DNA from: Acidobacteriota bacterium
GTDB taxonomy: Bacteria; Acidobacteriota; Terriglobia; Bryobacterales; Bryobacteraceae
Direction of reading: 5' to 3'
Length of the DNA: 64,000 nt
NCBI GenBank assembly: GCA_016213775.1
Contig: JACQZR010000304.1
Span: 1-64,000 of the forward strand
The notes below the pieces were generated by a model. That model was not told where the DNA came from. It did no database searches and saw nothing but the letters and a program-made list of their open reading frames with translations. The position numbers and the translations under genes are program-made. Of this stretch, positions 26,716 to 36,486 are shown piece by piece (the stretch's first letter is position 1; each line of letters opens with the position of its first letter).

Positions 26716-27000
26716 CTACCGGAACACATCGCCCGTTGTTTGACGTTGTTCGGAAGCCTGCCGAAACGCCGTTCCGCAGTGCTTGCATTCTTGCGGCAGC
26801 ACTTCCTCGATCCGGTCCGGGTTGTCCACGCGCGGCTGCTGGTGTCCGCTGTGCCCGGGTTGACCGCCCGGTTTCCGCCACTCTGCTTGCGAGGGGAACA
26901 GCGGCGGCGTTGTTAGCCCGCCAATCCATCGGAGGAAGGAGGATTGGCGCTCCAAATCGGCAATCTGTTCCAGGGGCGTGTCCCCGCGTCCAGAAACATC
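26716..27000 (-). pseudogene. IS66-type transposase remnant
   Basis: A short reading frame carries the N-terminal zinc-finger region of IS66 TnpC-like transposases: RKPGGQPGHSGH, then VDNPDRIEEVLPQECKHCG with the CxxC pair, preceded by a LEQIADLERQ coiled-coil start. It ends in a stop after about 90 codons and no DDE catalytic domain follows, so it is a truncated relic. The remaining gene-free sequence between 26442 and 27074 shows nothing else I can support, and no terminal inverted repeats were identified. Confidence 0.6.
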
Positions 27001-27074
27001 AGGACCTCAACGGTTGCGCTAAATCAATACGCACTGTCAGTCGAGAAGTTGGACAAATCCCGGACGGACGACTG

Positions 27075-28109
27075 TCATTTGGGGACGGTTACGCCCAGGA
27101 CGGCTTCGCACAGGCGGCGATTCAAGTCTGCCCGGAAACGCTTGTGGAGACTATTGGTCGCCCAAATGATCGTCACCTGGTCATCAGGATAGTGCAGCAA
27201 GTGAGAAGCATATGACGGGTGTCCGCGGCTTTTTTCGATCAGCCGGCGCCCTCCGGCGTCCTTGCGCACATGCCATCCATACCCCTCCTCCGGCCAAGGA
27301 TGGAACATGATCTCCAGGCTCGCCTTGGACAGGACCTTGCCGGAGCGAAGGCCTTTGAAGGCCGTTAGCAGATCGGGAACTGAGATCATCAGGCCGCCTG
27401 CACCGTGACTACCCCACGCGAGCGGTGCGTTCGGAGCCGGTTCGGGATTGTCCGGCGGCGTTTGATAGCCGAATGCGAGGCCGGGTACCTTCTCGTCCCG
27501 GAAATAGGCCTCCCGTAACCCCGATGGAAGCAGAATCGCCTGACGAACGTAGTCATTGTAGGAAGTCCCGGAAACGATCTCGATGATCGCAGCCAGGACG
27601 CCATATCCCGCGTTGGTGTACCTGTATTGGTCTCCCGGCTTCGATTCTGCCGGAGATGTACGTACACCTTGAAGAAATGCCTCGCGGCTGTCGCCGGGCA
27701 GTTCGGCTCCACGGGCAACCAGCGCGCGGTGGAGCGCGAGGTGGTGGATGGTGGCGAGGTTCTTCGGGGGATTTATCGGGCCGATGTAGCGATCGAGCCG
27801 ATCCGACGTCCGCAGCTTGCCTTGTTCCTGCAGCTTGAGGATGGCTGCCGCTGTGAACGGTTTCGTCAGAGATGCCATTTCGAATCGAGTGTTCGGAATG
27901 TTACGAATCTTACGGCGCCGGTCTGCGTAGCCATACGCCTGGAGAAACTCAAGGGTGCCGCGCCGCTCCACGAGGACCACCCCAGAGAATCCTTCGGCCT
28001 CGAAGTCGCGCATGATCGCTTGCAGCCGTACCGGAGGGGGCGCCGGGGCTTGAGCGAGGAGGGGTAGAGCGCTGAGGAGCACCAAGCACACAACAGCCGG
28101 ATTGAGCAT
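27075..28109 (-). CDS. Serine hydrolase of the beta-lactamase (class C/PBP4*) family
   Basis: About 344 aa. The start at 28109 gives the signal peptide MLNPAVVCLVLLSALPLLAQ. Active-site motifs are SxxK in MASLTKPF and YxN in YRYTNAGYG; an HxG/KTG equivalent is less clear (SRGHPSYASH). The family includes D,D-peptidases, esterases and beta-lactamase-like proteins in the periplasm. Class-C-like length and the upstream secreted context fit an esterase or peptidase. It is a single gene, divergent from the following TonB receptor. Confidence 0.85.
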   Translation of the reverse strand: MLNPAVVCLVLLSALPLLAQAPAPPPVRLQAIMRDFEAEGFSGVVLVERRGTLEFLQAYGYADRRRKIRNIPNTRFEMASLTKPFTAAAILKLQEQGKLRTSDRLDRYIGPINPPKNLATIHHLALHRALVARGAELPGDSREAFLQGVRTSPAESKPGDQYRYTNAGYGVLAAIIEIVSGTSYNDYVRQAILLPSGLREAYFRDEKVPGLAFGYQTPPDNPEPAPNAPLAWGSHGAGGLMISVPDLLTAFKGLRSGKVLSKASLEIMFHPWPEEGYGWHVRKDAGGRRLIEKSRGHPSYASHLLHYPDDQVTIIWATNSLHKRFRADLNRRLCEAVLGVTVPK

Positions 28110-28297
28110 TTCTATAGGACGCTGCAAACCTGTGCCTGTTAGTGGAGTGGGCCTGAAACTGATGCATCCGTCTTCGACCCCTTCCTCTGGCCTCAGGAGG
28201 CGGTCACCCCTGCAGTTAGCCTGGAGTGCAATCACTTGCGGTAGAGTGAAGGCAAGATATCGCGAGCCCCCCGGGCTCTCGCAGAAAGGGTCTCATC

Positions 28298-31200
28298 ATG
28301 TCGATCGCAAGGTTCTTGTCAACCGGCACTTCGGCCGGGCTCTTCTTCCTCGCCATTCCACTGTTGGCACAAACCGCGCAGGTCGCCGGGCGCGTCAGTG
28401 ATCCCACCGGAGCCGTTGTGCCCGGAGCCAACATCAGAATCACCAACGTCGCCACGAGCGTTGCCCGAAACACGCAAACCAACGCCGACGGCTATTACGC
28501 CATCCCGCTCCTGCAGCCTGGCGGTTACTCCATTATCGTCGAGCAAAAAGGATTCAAAACCATCACACGGTCGGGCATCACACTCGAAGTCGACCAACGA
28601 GCCGAGATCAACTTCAAGCTCGAAGTCGGCTCCGTCTCCGAAAACATCGTGGTCAGCGCCGATGCCATTCAACTAAACACCGTCGAAGCCAGCCAGGGAA
28701 CAGTGATCGACAACCGCCGCATTGTCGATATGCCGCTGAACGGACGCGAGTATAACCAGCTAGCCCTTCTGTCCGCGGGCACGGTACAGCCTACGAGCGG
28801 AAGCCGCTATGGGGGGTTCAGTTCGGGCGGGATGAAGATCACGCAGAACAACTTCATGATCGACGGCATCGACAACAATCCCAACGAGCTCGCAGGCGCG
28901 CAGCGCCGCAGTGAAATGGTTCAGCCCTCGATCGACGCTATCCAGGAGTTCAAGGTCCAGACCAACTCTTACGCCGCCGAGTACGGACGCTCGATGGGCA
29001 GCGTCGTCAATGTCAGCCTCAAGTCCGGCACCAATGATCTCCACGGAACGGCGTTCGAATTCCTTCGAAACGAGAAGCTCGACGCCAAGAACTTCTTTGA
29101 CGCCCCCACCAGACCCAAACCTCCGTTCAAGCGCAATCAGTTCGGCCTCTCGCTTGGTGGACCAGTCGTGTTCCCCAAGATCTTCGACGGACGCAGCAAG
29201 GTCTTCTTCTTCGGGGATTTCGAGAGGGGAATGGTCCGCGAAAGTTCCACCACCACCAGCACGATCCCAACAGCGAGAATGCGAAATGGCGACTTCGGCG
29301 AACTCCTCGCCTCCAATAAGCGGATCACGGACCCGCTGACCCGCCAGCCATTCCCCGAGAGCATCATCCCCGCCTCCCGCATCGACCCCGTGGCCAAAAC
29401 TCTCGTTGCGCTCTATCCCGCTTCCCAGAACTCGAATCTCGCGGCGAACTACCTCGTCAATTCTCCAGTCAAAACGGACACCGTGCGATGGGACTTCAAG
29501 ACTGACGTCAACCTCGGCAGCAAGGACACCATGAATTGGCGGCTGAGCAAGATGGACACCGAGAATCCAGCGGTCCTGCCATTGCCCGCGCCAGCTTACG
29601 GCGGAGGTCCGTATGATTGGGTGACCGAAGGCTACAACACGGGCGCTACCTGGAACCATATCTGGAGCCCCAGCCTGATCACGTCCATCCGCGGCGGCTG
29701 GAACTTCTCCCTGTTCAAACGGGACAACCCCAACGAAGCCAAGGGGGAACTGTTCAATCAGAAGTACGGTATCAAGGGCGGCAACAGCACGATCCCAGGC
29801 GGTTTCTCCCAGATGAACATCACCGGCTATCGCGCTTTGGGTATCGGACCCAACAACCCCGTTGACCGCGACTCCCAGAACCGCCAGCTCTCGGGCGACA
29901 CCACATGGATCAAAGGCAAACACACGGTCAAGTTCGGTGCGAGCCACCTCAGGTCGCAGAACAACATTTACAACATTCGGCTAGAAATCGGCACTTACAC
30001 CTTCAATAACCGTTTCACCAGTGACGGCATGGCCGACTTCCTGCTGGGGTGGGGCAGCGCCTACGCCTGGGAAAGCAGCCTCCAGGTCGACCTCCGCAGC
30101 TCGAATACCGGCCTCTTCATTCAGGACGACTGGAAGGTCACGCCGAGGCTGACGCTCAATTTGGGACTCCGTTACGAGATCGTGCTTCCGTTCATCGACA
30201 AGTACGACCGGATTGGGATCTTCGACAACTACACGAATCCTGACGTACCGCGCCTGATTTACGGTGGCTCCGAGGGCTCGGATCGCTACAACCGTGCGAT
30301 GTTTGCCACGGACAAGAACAACTACATGCCTCGCATCGGCTTCGCGTACAAAGTTGGCGCGAAGAACGTGGTCCGGGGCGGCTATGGAATGTTCTACAAC
30401 TACCTGGAACCTCTCGGGGACGGGGAGTACCTTATCGGCAATCCGCCCAACGCCTACGGCATCTCGCTGGCGTCAAGTGCCACGACGGCAGCCGTCATTC
30501 TGAAGGACGGCCCGGCTCCAGGCGCGCTCGACTTCCGCAGAGCCACCGGACTCACCTTCGTCGCCTACGAACGCCGTGCGGATATCGGCTACGGGCAGCA
30601 GTGGAACCTGAACGTGCAGCGGGAAGTCGCCCAGAACTGGCTTGCCGAACTCGCCTACTCCGGCTCGAAGGGGACGCATCTGTTGGCGCGCTATGAGGAC
30701 AACTACTCCCCCGCCGGCCCAGGGAACCTGAACGACAAGCGGCGGTACAAGAGCCTTGAACTTCCGGGAACGGGTGTCGTCACGTCGCCACTCGGCCCTA
30801 TTTACGGGTACCACAACAACTCCAATTCCATCTATCACGCCTTCATTGCCAAAGTAGAGAAGCGCTTCTCACAGGGCTTCACGATCATTTCGTCCTACGG
30901 CTGGTCGAAGACCATCGGCGACACCTGCGGCAACGCCGCCGCGGGCAACACTGCCGGATGTGGCTTCCAGGACACGCGCAACATGCGCGCGGAACGGTCC
31001 GCAGACAATCAGGACATCCCCCACCGCTTCGTCGCCAGCGGCGTCTATGATCTTCCCTTCGGTAAGGGCCGTAAATGGGGTGCGAAGATGCATCCCGTGC
31101 TGAATGCTGCCCTCGGCGGTTGGTCGACCGGCTCGATCGTCAGTTGGGCTGCCGGCGAACCTTACAGCATAACGGTGCCCGGCAATCCGGCCAACATTGG

Positions 31201-31555
31201 CGACCGCCTGATCGTCAACCGCCCCAACCTGGTCGGCTCCCCCTACGCCATCGAGCGCACTCTGCAACGCGACTTCAATACATCTGCTTTCGTGGCCAAC
31301 GCCCAGTACACTCTCGGTGATCTCGGCCGGAACACCATGCGCAACCGTCCCGACTTCAACTGGGATTTCTCTGCGCTGAAGGACTTTGTTTTCACAGAGC
31401 GCCTTCGCATGCAGTTTCGGTTCGAGGCCTTCCACGCCTCGAACACCCCGCGCTTCGGACAGCCGGGGCAGAGCTTCGGCACGGCTGCCTTTGGGACAAT
31501 CACCGGCGCCGATACGCCTCGAAACCTCCAGCTTGGCCTGAAGCTGGTCTGGTAG
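28298..31555 (+). CDS. Oar-like TonB-dependent receptor
   Basis: 1085-aa outer-membrane receptor. Signal peptide (SAGLFFLAIPLLAQ), carboxypeptidase-regulatory-like domain (QVAGRVSDPTGAVVPGANI), plug with VIDNRRIVDMPLNGREYNQL and RSMGSVVNVSLKSG, and a barrel ending NLQLGLKLVW. A GAGCCC/GGGCTC hairpin (28264-28278) lies in the leader just before an AAAGGG ribosome-binding site. It differs from the two receptors at 11.5-17.8 kb and is transcribed alone. Ligand unknown. Confidence 0.9.
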   Translation: MSIARFLSTGTSAGLFFLAIPLLAQTAQVAGRVSDPTGAVVPGANIRITNVATSVARNTQTNADGYYAIPLLQPGGYSIIVEQKGFKTITRSGITLEVDQRAEINFKLEVGSVSENIVVSADAIQLNTVEASQGTVIDNRRIVDMPLNGREYNQLALLSAGTVQPTSGSRYGGFSSGGMKITQNNFMIDGIDNNPNELAGAQRRSEMVQPSIDAIQEFKVQTNSYAAEYGRSMGSVVNVSLKSGTNDLHGTAFEFLRNEKLDAKNFFDAPTRPKPPFKRNQFGLSLGGPVVFPKIFDGRSKVFFFGDFERGMVRESSTTTSTIPTARMRNGDFGELLASNKRITDPLTRQPFPESIIPASRIDPVAKTLVALYPASQNSNLAANYLVNSPVKTDTVRWDFKTDVNLGSKDTMNWRLSKMDTENPAVLPLPAPAYGGGPYDWVTEGYNTGATWNHIWSPSLITSIRGGWNFSLFKRDNPNEAKGELFNQKYGIKGGNSTIPGGFSQMNITGYRALGIGPNNPVDRDSQNRQLSGDTTWIKGKHTVKFGASHLRSQNNIYNIRLEIGTYTFNNRFTSDGMADFLLGWGSAYAWESSLQVDLRSSNTGLFIQDDWKVTPRLTLNLGLRYEIVLPFIDKYDRIGIFDNYTNPDVPRLIYGGSEGSDRYNRAMFATDKNNYMPRIGFAYKVGAKNVVRGGYGMFYNYLEPLGDGEYLIGNPPNAYGISLASSATTAAVILKDGPAPGALDFRRATGLTFVAYERRADIGYGQQWNLNVQREVAQNWLAELAYSGSKGTHLLARYEDNYSPAGPGNLNDKRRYKSLELPGTGVVTSPLGPIYGYHNNSNSIYHAFIAKVEKRFSQGFTIISSYGWSKTIGDTCGNAAAGNTAGCGFQDTRNMRAERSADNQDIPHRFVASGVYDLPFGKGRKWGAKMHPVLNAALGGWSTGSIVSWAAGEPYSITVPGNPANIGDRLIVNRPNLVGSPYAIERTLQRDFNTSAFVANAQYTLGDLGRNTMRNRPDFNWDFSALKDFVFTERLRMQFRFEAFHASNTPRFGQPGQSFGTAAFGTITGADTPRNLQLGLKLVW

Positions 31556-31621
31556 CTCATCCGGGTACTCGCCGCCGGATTCTGCGATTGTGCAACGGGG
31601 ACCTCTGCCGATGCGTCACAG

Positions 31622-33530
31622 TCACTCTTGACGCAGCAATTGCGCTGGATCGATCCCCAAGGCGCGGCGCGCGGGCACATAGCACGCCGCCATTGTCACC
31701 AGCACCAAACCAAGGGCGGCGGCCAGCAGCGTGAGCGGATCGGAAGGCGACACGCCGACCAGCAGGCCGCGAATCAAGCCGTTTGCCATATAGATGCCGG
31801 GGCACCGATCAGCAGCCCCGCCACTACAAGCAGGGCGCCTTCTCTCAACACGAGGCGGAGGACACGGGCGTGATCGGCGCCGAGCGCCAGCCTCACCGCC
31901 AATTCGTGGCGCCGCCGCGTGACCGAGCCCGACACCACGCCGAAGATCCCCATCGTTGCCAGAAGCAGCGCACGGCCGCAAAGGCGCCGATCAGGACCCC
32001 GCCCATTGCCTGTGGGCTGAGCGCCGCCTGGACCAGGTCCTCCATTGCCCGGGGCTCGCCCGCCGGAACCCGCTCGTCAATCCCATGAATGGCCGCCTGG
32101 ACCTCAGGCAAGAGCGAGCGCGGCCCACGATTCGTCCGCATGACGAAGAAGAGAGGGCGCGCACCGAAGTTCTCGGCTCGCACGAGAATCTGCGGCCGTC
32201 CATCGGCATGCACATCATAGAGCCGCGCCTGATCGACCACACCGATGATCGCAAACGGCTGGTTACCGATTTGAATCTGCCAGCCGAGAGGTTTGCTCTC
32301 CGGAAAGAAACGCCTGGCCAGCGCGGTGTCAATGATGGCTTCGCCCACAGCTTTCGGCAGGAGTTCCGTGAAGGTACGGCCAGCGCGCAGCCGCATGCCC
32401 ATCGCCTCGACGTAGTTGGGGCGCGCGTCGATCATGTCGACCAACACATTGTCCCGCTCGGCGTCGCCGGCGTTCCCGGGGGCGCCGGGAATCGTGATCG
32501 TCCTCTGGTAAGGGAAGGATGCTGCGGTAAGTGGCAGCACCGAGGTCGCGCTCGCCCCGGTGACACCAGGAATCGCGGCCAGTGCGTGCCGGACGCGATC
32601 CTGGAAGGCGAAGGCTTCGCTGGTTTTTGGGAAGAACTGCGGCGGCACTCGCAGACGTACCGTGAACAAGCCCTCCGGCTGGAAACCAGGATCTGTCCGC
32701 CATAACCGCTCGAAGCTGCGCAGCACCAGGGCGCCGCTCGCCAGCAGAACCAAGCACAGAGCCACCTGTGCCACCACCTCCCGCGGCGCCACCGGTTCTG
32801 TCCGCCGCCGCCGCGTACCGCGCTTCCGGCCAACAGCGACGCGAGCGACGCCCGTGCCGCCCATGCCGCCGGCGCCGCCGCGGCCAGCAGGCCGAGCAAA
32901 CCGCCCACGGCAATCACAGTGGCGCCGATCGACGAATCGATCACGATCGCTTCGCGACGCGGCAAGTCAAGTGGAGCGAGCGCCACCAATGCCTTGGCGC
33001 TCCAAATCGCGGTCAGTGCGCCTAGCGCACCGCCGGCAAGGCCGAGCGCCCCACCCTCCAGCAGAGTGGCGCGCACGCTGGCGGTCGTGTTCGCCCCGAG
33101 CGCGCGCGAAACCGCCACTTCGCGTTCCCGCTCTGCATCTCGTGCCAGCAGCACCGACGCCAGATTCACCATCAGCATGAACAGGAGAACAAGACCTGCG
33201 GCGCCCAGCACGACCAGCGCCGGCTGGATCCGCGAAATGACGTCGGCCTTAAGCCCAACCGGATACAGTCTCACGCCGCGGCCGCTGAAATCGCGCTCGT
33301 CGATGACGCGGCCTACGGCTGCGCCCGCCGCCGCCACCGCCTCCGGCGATGCGCCGCGACGGGCGCGGATCAGCCCCGCGTATCTGCCGAATCTCGGATT
33401 CTCCCGCGTCAGATCGATGTCGGGACGCTTAGCGTAAGTTCGGGACCGCTCCTCACGGTCACGGCTCAGCAAGTGACGTATTAACAACGAGAAACGAAAC
33501 AGAGCCGCGCGCGCCAGCAAGCGGTTTCCG
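31622..33530 (-). pseudogene. Decayed ADOP-type (MacB/FtsX) permease
   Basis: Remnant of an acidobacterial duplicated permease. From 33530 downward, fragment 1 has membrane and loop segments ALVVLGAAGLVLLFMLMVNL and REREVAVSRALGA (first FtsX domain). A frameshift near 32800 leads into a second frame with VALCLVLLASGALVLRSFERL and the second periplasmic domain. Two more shifts near 31985 and 31805 are needed to join ATMGIFGVVSG and VRLALGADHARVL to the true C-terminus PARRALGIDPAQLLRQE. The N-terminal half is also missing, because the frame starts right at the DUF1080 stop. Non-functional. Confidence 0.85.
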
Positions 33531-33540
33531 GAATTCTTCC

Positions 33541-34706
33541 TTAACGTCCCACTCGCAGGTTGCGGAAATCGAGATTGGTGGTGGGGTCGTGCGCCTGCAG
33601 GCTGATGACGCCGGTGGCGAGTTTGGCTTGCTTGCCGCGCTGGCGGACTGGACCTTCGGGGTATGGGTCTTCCCAATCGCTCACCGGATAGCCGTTCACC
33701 CAGACACTGAAGTGGCGTCCGCGCAGCACGATGGTTTCTGTGAAGAACTCGCCATCGTTGGCGACCACCTTTCTTGCCGGTAGTTCTCCGTAGATGCCGC
33801 CAGTGCCAAAGTCGACAGCTTTGAGGCGGTCCCCATCTTTGTACTCGTTGCGGATCTGGATTTCGTAGCCGGTCCAACTCTTGTTCGCATCGCCTCGCAG
33901 GAAAATACCGCTATTGGGGTGGCGCTCGGGCGAACTGGCGTTGGCACGGATCTCCAACTGCATGACGAGGTCCTGCCACTCAGCTTCGGTCTCTAGCTGG
34001 CCTGGCCCCTTCTCGACGTGGATCAGGCCGTCGCGAGCGGTCCAGACGGCGTCCTCCTTTGCGCGCGAGTGTTTCACCTCGCGCCAGCCTTTGAGCGATC
34101 TGCCGTCGAAGATGGATTCGAGGCCAAGCGGCTTCAGCTTCACATTGCGGAATTCGATCTTCTTGTTGGGATTGAACTGCAGGCCAATGTGCCCCATGGC
34201 GCTCTTGCCATCCTTCCAGGAGAGAACCCGTTTGCCGTCGAGCAGCACTTCCAGGTGATCGCTGCGGTGTGTGATTTCGTAGGTCTGCCACTGCCCGGCT
34301 TTGATCGCGGCGGGTTGGCCGCGCACGTGGCCCACTATGCCGCCTGTCGGGTGGTCCTTATGGGCATCGTAGATCTGCAATTCATAGCCGGTGAGATGCG
34401 GTTGCCCTCTTTTGCTGATCGCAAAAAGATGCCGCTGTTGCCGTCAGCGGTGGTGCGGAAGTCACAACGCAGCGAGTAATCGCGGAAGGCGGCGTTAGTG
34501 CGAAGCCAGCCGTAGCCTCCTTCGTCCGCGATGACAACGCCATTGTCGACGCGCCATTTTGCGGCGCCCTCCGGCGTCCATCCGTAGAGAGAATCTCCGT
34601 CGAACAGCAGCACCCAACCGTCGGTGATTTCTTTCGCTGTGAGAGTGTTCGGTTGCTGGGAAGCGGCGGCTCCGGCGCAAGTGAGCAACAGGAAGAGTGT
34701 TCGCAT
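33541..34706 (-). pseudogene. Secreted DUF1080 (3-keto-disaccharide hydrolase-like) protein, frameshifted
   Basis: Two tandem DUF1080 domains split over two frames. The first (from 34706) has a signal peptide (TLFLLLTCAGAAASQQ), LLFDGDSLYGW and NSGIFLRSA. The second frame resumes with GYELQIYDAHKDHP, then SIFDGRSLKGW and NSGIFLRGD of domain 2, ending at 33541. One indel near 34400-34425 explains the break: the first frame reads EGNRISP where the other gives GQPHLTGYE. Domain content is otherwise intact, so this is a recent mutation or a sequence error. The family cleaves 3-keto-glycosides, which fits the oxidoreductase and glycosidase-like genes nearby. Confidence 0.8.
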
Positions 34707-34749
34707 GCGGCGATCATCTTATCACTGCGATGGGGAGTATGCTGGCGGT

Positions 34750-36393
34750 ATGAGAGCGTTTTGGCTGGCTGCGCTGTTCCCTGCTCTGGCTTTGGGTCAG
34801 GTCTATCCGAACCGGTGGGTGTATGTATCGAAAGGACTCGGAACGGATCGTGATGTGGAAGACATCCGGCAGATTGCGGAGACAGCTTCGGCGCACGGGC
34901 TGAACGGAATGGTGCTGGCGGCCGGATTCGACACGCTCGATCTGAAGCCGGCGGCTTACTTCGACCGGCTCGCGCGGGTGCGGAAGATCCTTGAAGACTT
35001 CGCGATCGAATTGATCCCAACAGGATTCTCCGCGGGCTACGGCGGTGCTGTGCTCGCGCACAATCGCAACCTGGCGGAGGGTTTGCCGGTTGAGGATGCG
35101 TTGTTTGTGGCGCGGAACGGGCAAGCGCGGTTGGAGGCGGACCCGGTGGTAGCGGTTACCAACGGCGGCTTTGAAGACTTCAACGGGAACACGATGCGCG
35201 GCTACAGTTTTCATGATCTGCCCGGAGTGGTGAGCTTCACCGACAAGGAGATCTTTCACGACGGCGTGGCGTCCCTGCGGTTTGAGAATCTCACCGCGGG
35301 ACCGGCGGGAAACGCGCGTGTGATGCAGGAAATCGCGGTCCATCGGCGGCGGTCCTATCGTGTGACAGCATGGGTGCGGACTGATTCCCTCGCGGGCGAC
35401 TTGCGAGTGCAGGTGCTATCGACACGTGGAGTTCCCATGGCTCCGGTGACGTTGAACGTGCCGGCAACGGCGGAATGGCGCAAGGTCACCGTAGGCGTCA
35501 ACAGCATGAACGAGGATCGGATTCGCGTCTACGTGGGTGTATGGGGAGGGCGCGGTGGCAGGTTCTGGGTGGACGATCTGGCGATTGAGGAAGTTGGGCT
35601 CACCAACATCGTGCGGCGCGACGGCGCACCGCTGGTGGTTCGATCCGAGCAGAAAGAGGCGGTATATGAAGAGGGCGTCGATTTCGAACCCGTGCGCGAT
35701 CCGCAGTTGAATTTCCGGTTTGACCACGATGGGCCCGTGCTCCGCTTGAAGGAAGGTTCGCGAATTGAGGAGGGCGAGCGGCTGCGCGTCAACTACTACC
35801 ACGGCATTTCCATCAATAACGGGCAGGTGACCATCTGCATGTCGGAACCCGAGGTGTTCGAAATCTGGACCCGACAGGCCCAGTTGATCCAGCAATACCT
35901 GCAGCCGAAGCGCTGGCTGTTGAGCATGGATGAGATCCGCGCCGGCGGGACGGACCTCTCCTGCAAGCGCCGCGAATTGTCGATGGCGGAGATTCTCGGC
36001 GACACTATCACGCGCCAATACCAGCTCATCCGGGATGTAAATCCGGAAGCCGAGGTGCTCATCTGGTCCGACATGCTCGATCCCAATCACAACGCAGTGA
36101 ACAACTACTACCTGGTGGAAGGCGACTACACGGGTTCATGGAAACACGTGCCCAACGATCTGGTGATCATGTGCTGGTATTACGCGCGCCGGCAGCCGAG
36201 CCTGGATCATTTCTCCGGGCTTGGGTTTCGCACCATGGCGGGCGCTTACTACGACGCCGATACGTTGGACAATCCAAAAGGCTGGTTGAGTGCGCTCGAC
36301 CAGACGCCGGGCACAATCGGGATCATGTATACCACCTGGGAGAACAAGTACGCTCTGCTGGGCGCATTTGGGGACTTGGTTTCCAACCGCTAG
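34750..36393 (+). CDS. Secreted glycosidase-like protein
   Basis: 547 aa; signal peptide MRAFWLAALFPALALGQ. The N-terminal part (KGLGTDRDVEDIRQIAETASAHGLNGMVL) and C-terminal part (LLSMDEIRAGG, VLIWSDMLDPNH, MYTTWENKYALLG) resemble the start and end of a TIM barrel, as in GH20-like or other glycoside hydrolases. A beta-sandwich carbohydrate-binding-like module is inserted at about 130-280 (NGGFEDFNGN, YRVTAWVRTD, RFWVDDLAIEEV). The acid/base residue could be Asp-Glu in SMDEIR, but this is not established. Divergent from the DUF1080 gene (43 nt). Confidence 0.65.
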   Translation: MRAFWLAALFPALALGQVYPNRWVYVSKGLGTDRDVEDIRQIAETASAHGLNGMVLAAGFDTLDLKPAAYFDRLARVRKILEDFAIELIPTGFSAGYGGAVLAHNRNLAEGLPVEDALFVARNGQARLEADPVVAVTNGGFEDFNGNTMRGYSFHDLPGVVSFTDKEIFHDGVASLRFENLTAGPAGNARVMQEIAVHRRRSYRVTAWVRTDSLAGDLRVQVLSTRGVPMAPVTLNVPATAEWRKVTVGVNSMNEDRIRVYVGVWGGRGGRFWVDDLAIEEVGLTNIVRRDGAPLVVRSEQKEAVYEEGVDFEPVRDPQLNFRFDHDGPVLRLKEGSRIEEGERLRVNYYHGISINNGQVTICMSEPEVFEIWTRQAQLIQQYLQPKRWLLSMDEIRAGGTDLSCKRRELSMAEILGDTITRQYQLIRDVNPEAEVLIWSDMLDPNHNAVNNYYLVEGDYTGSWKHVPNDLVIMCWYYARRQPSLDHFSGLGFRTMAGAYYDADTLDNPKGWLSALDQTPGTIGIMYTTWENKYALLGAFGDLVSNR

Positions 36394-36486
36394 TGGCACG
36401 ATAATGACTGTGGGTGATGTTTCGGGAGTTGATATTCGGGATCGTGATGGGTATGATTCCACCGAGTAGAGAAATGGAGTTCTAGT

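Noticed and set aside
34395-34430. Programmed frameshift in the DUF1080 gene
   Set aside because: No clear slippery heptamer with downstream structure is evident, so mutation or sequence error is preferred, but the possibility is noted under findings.
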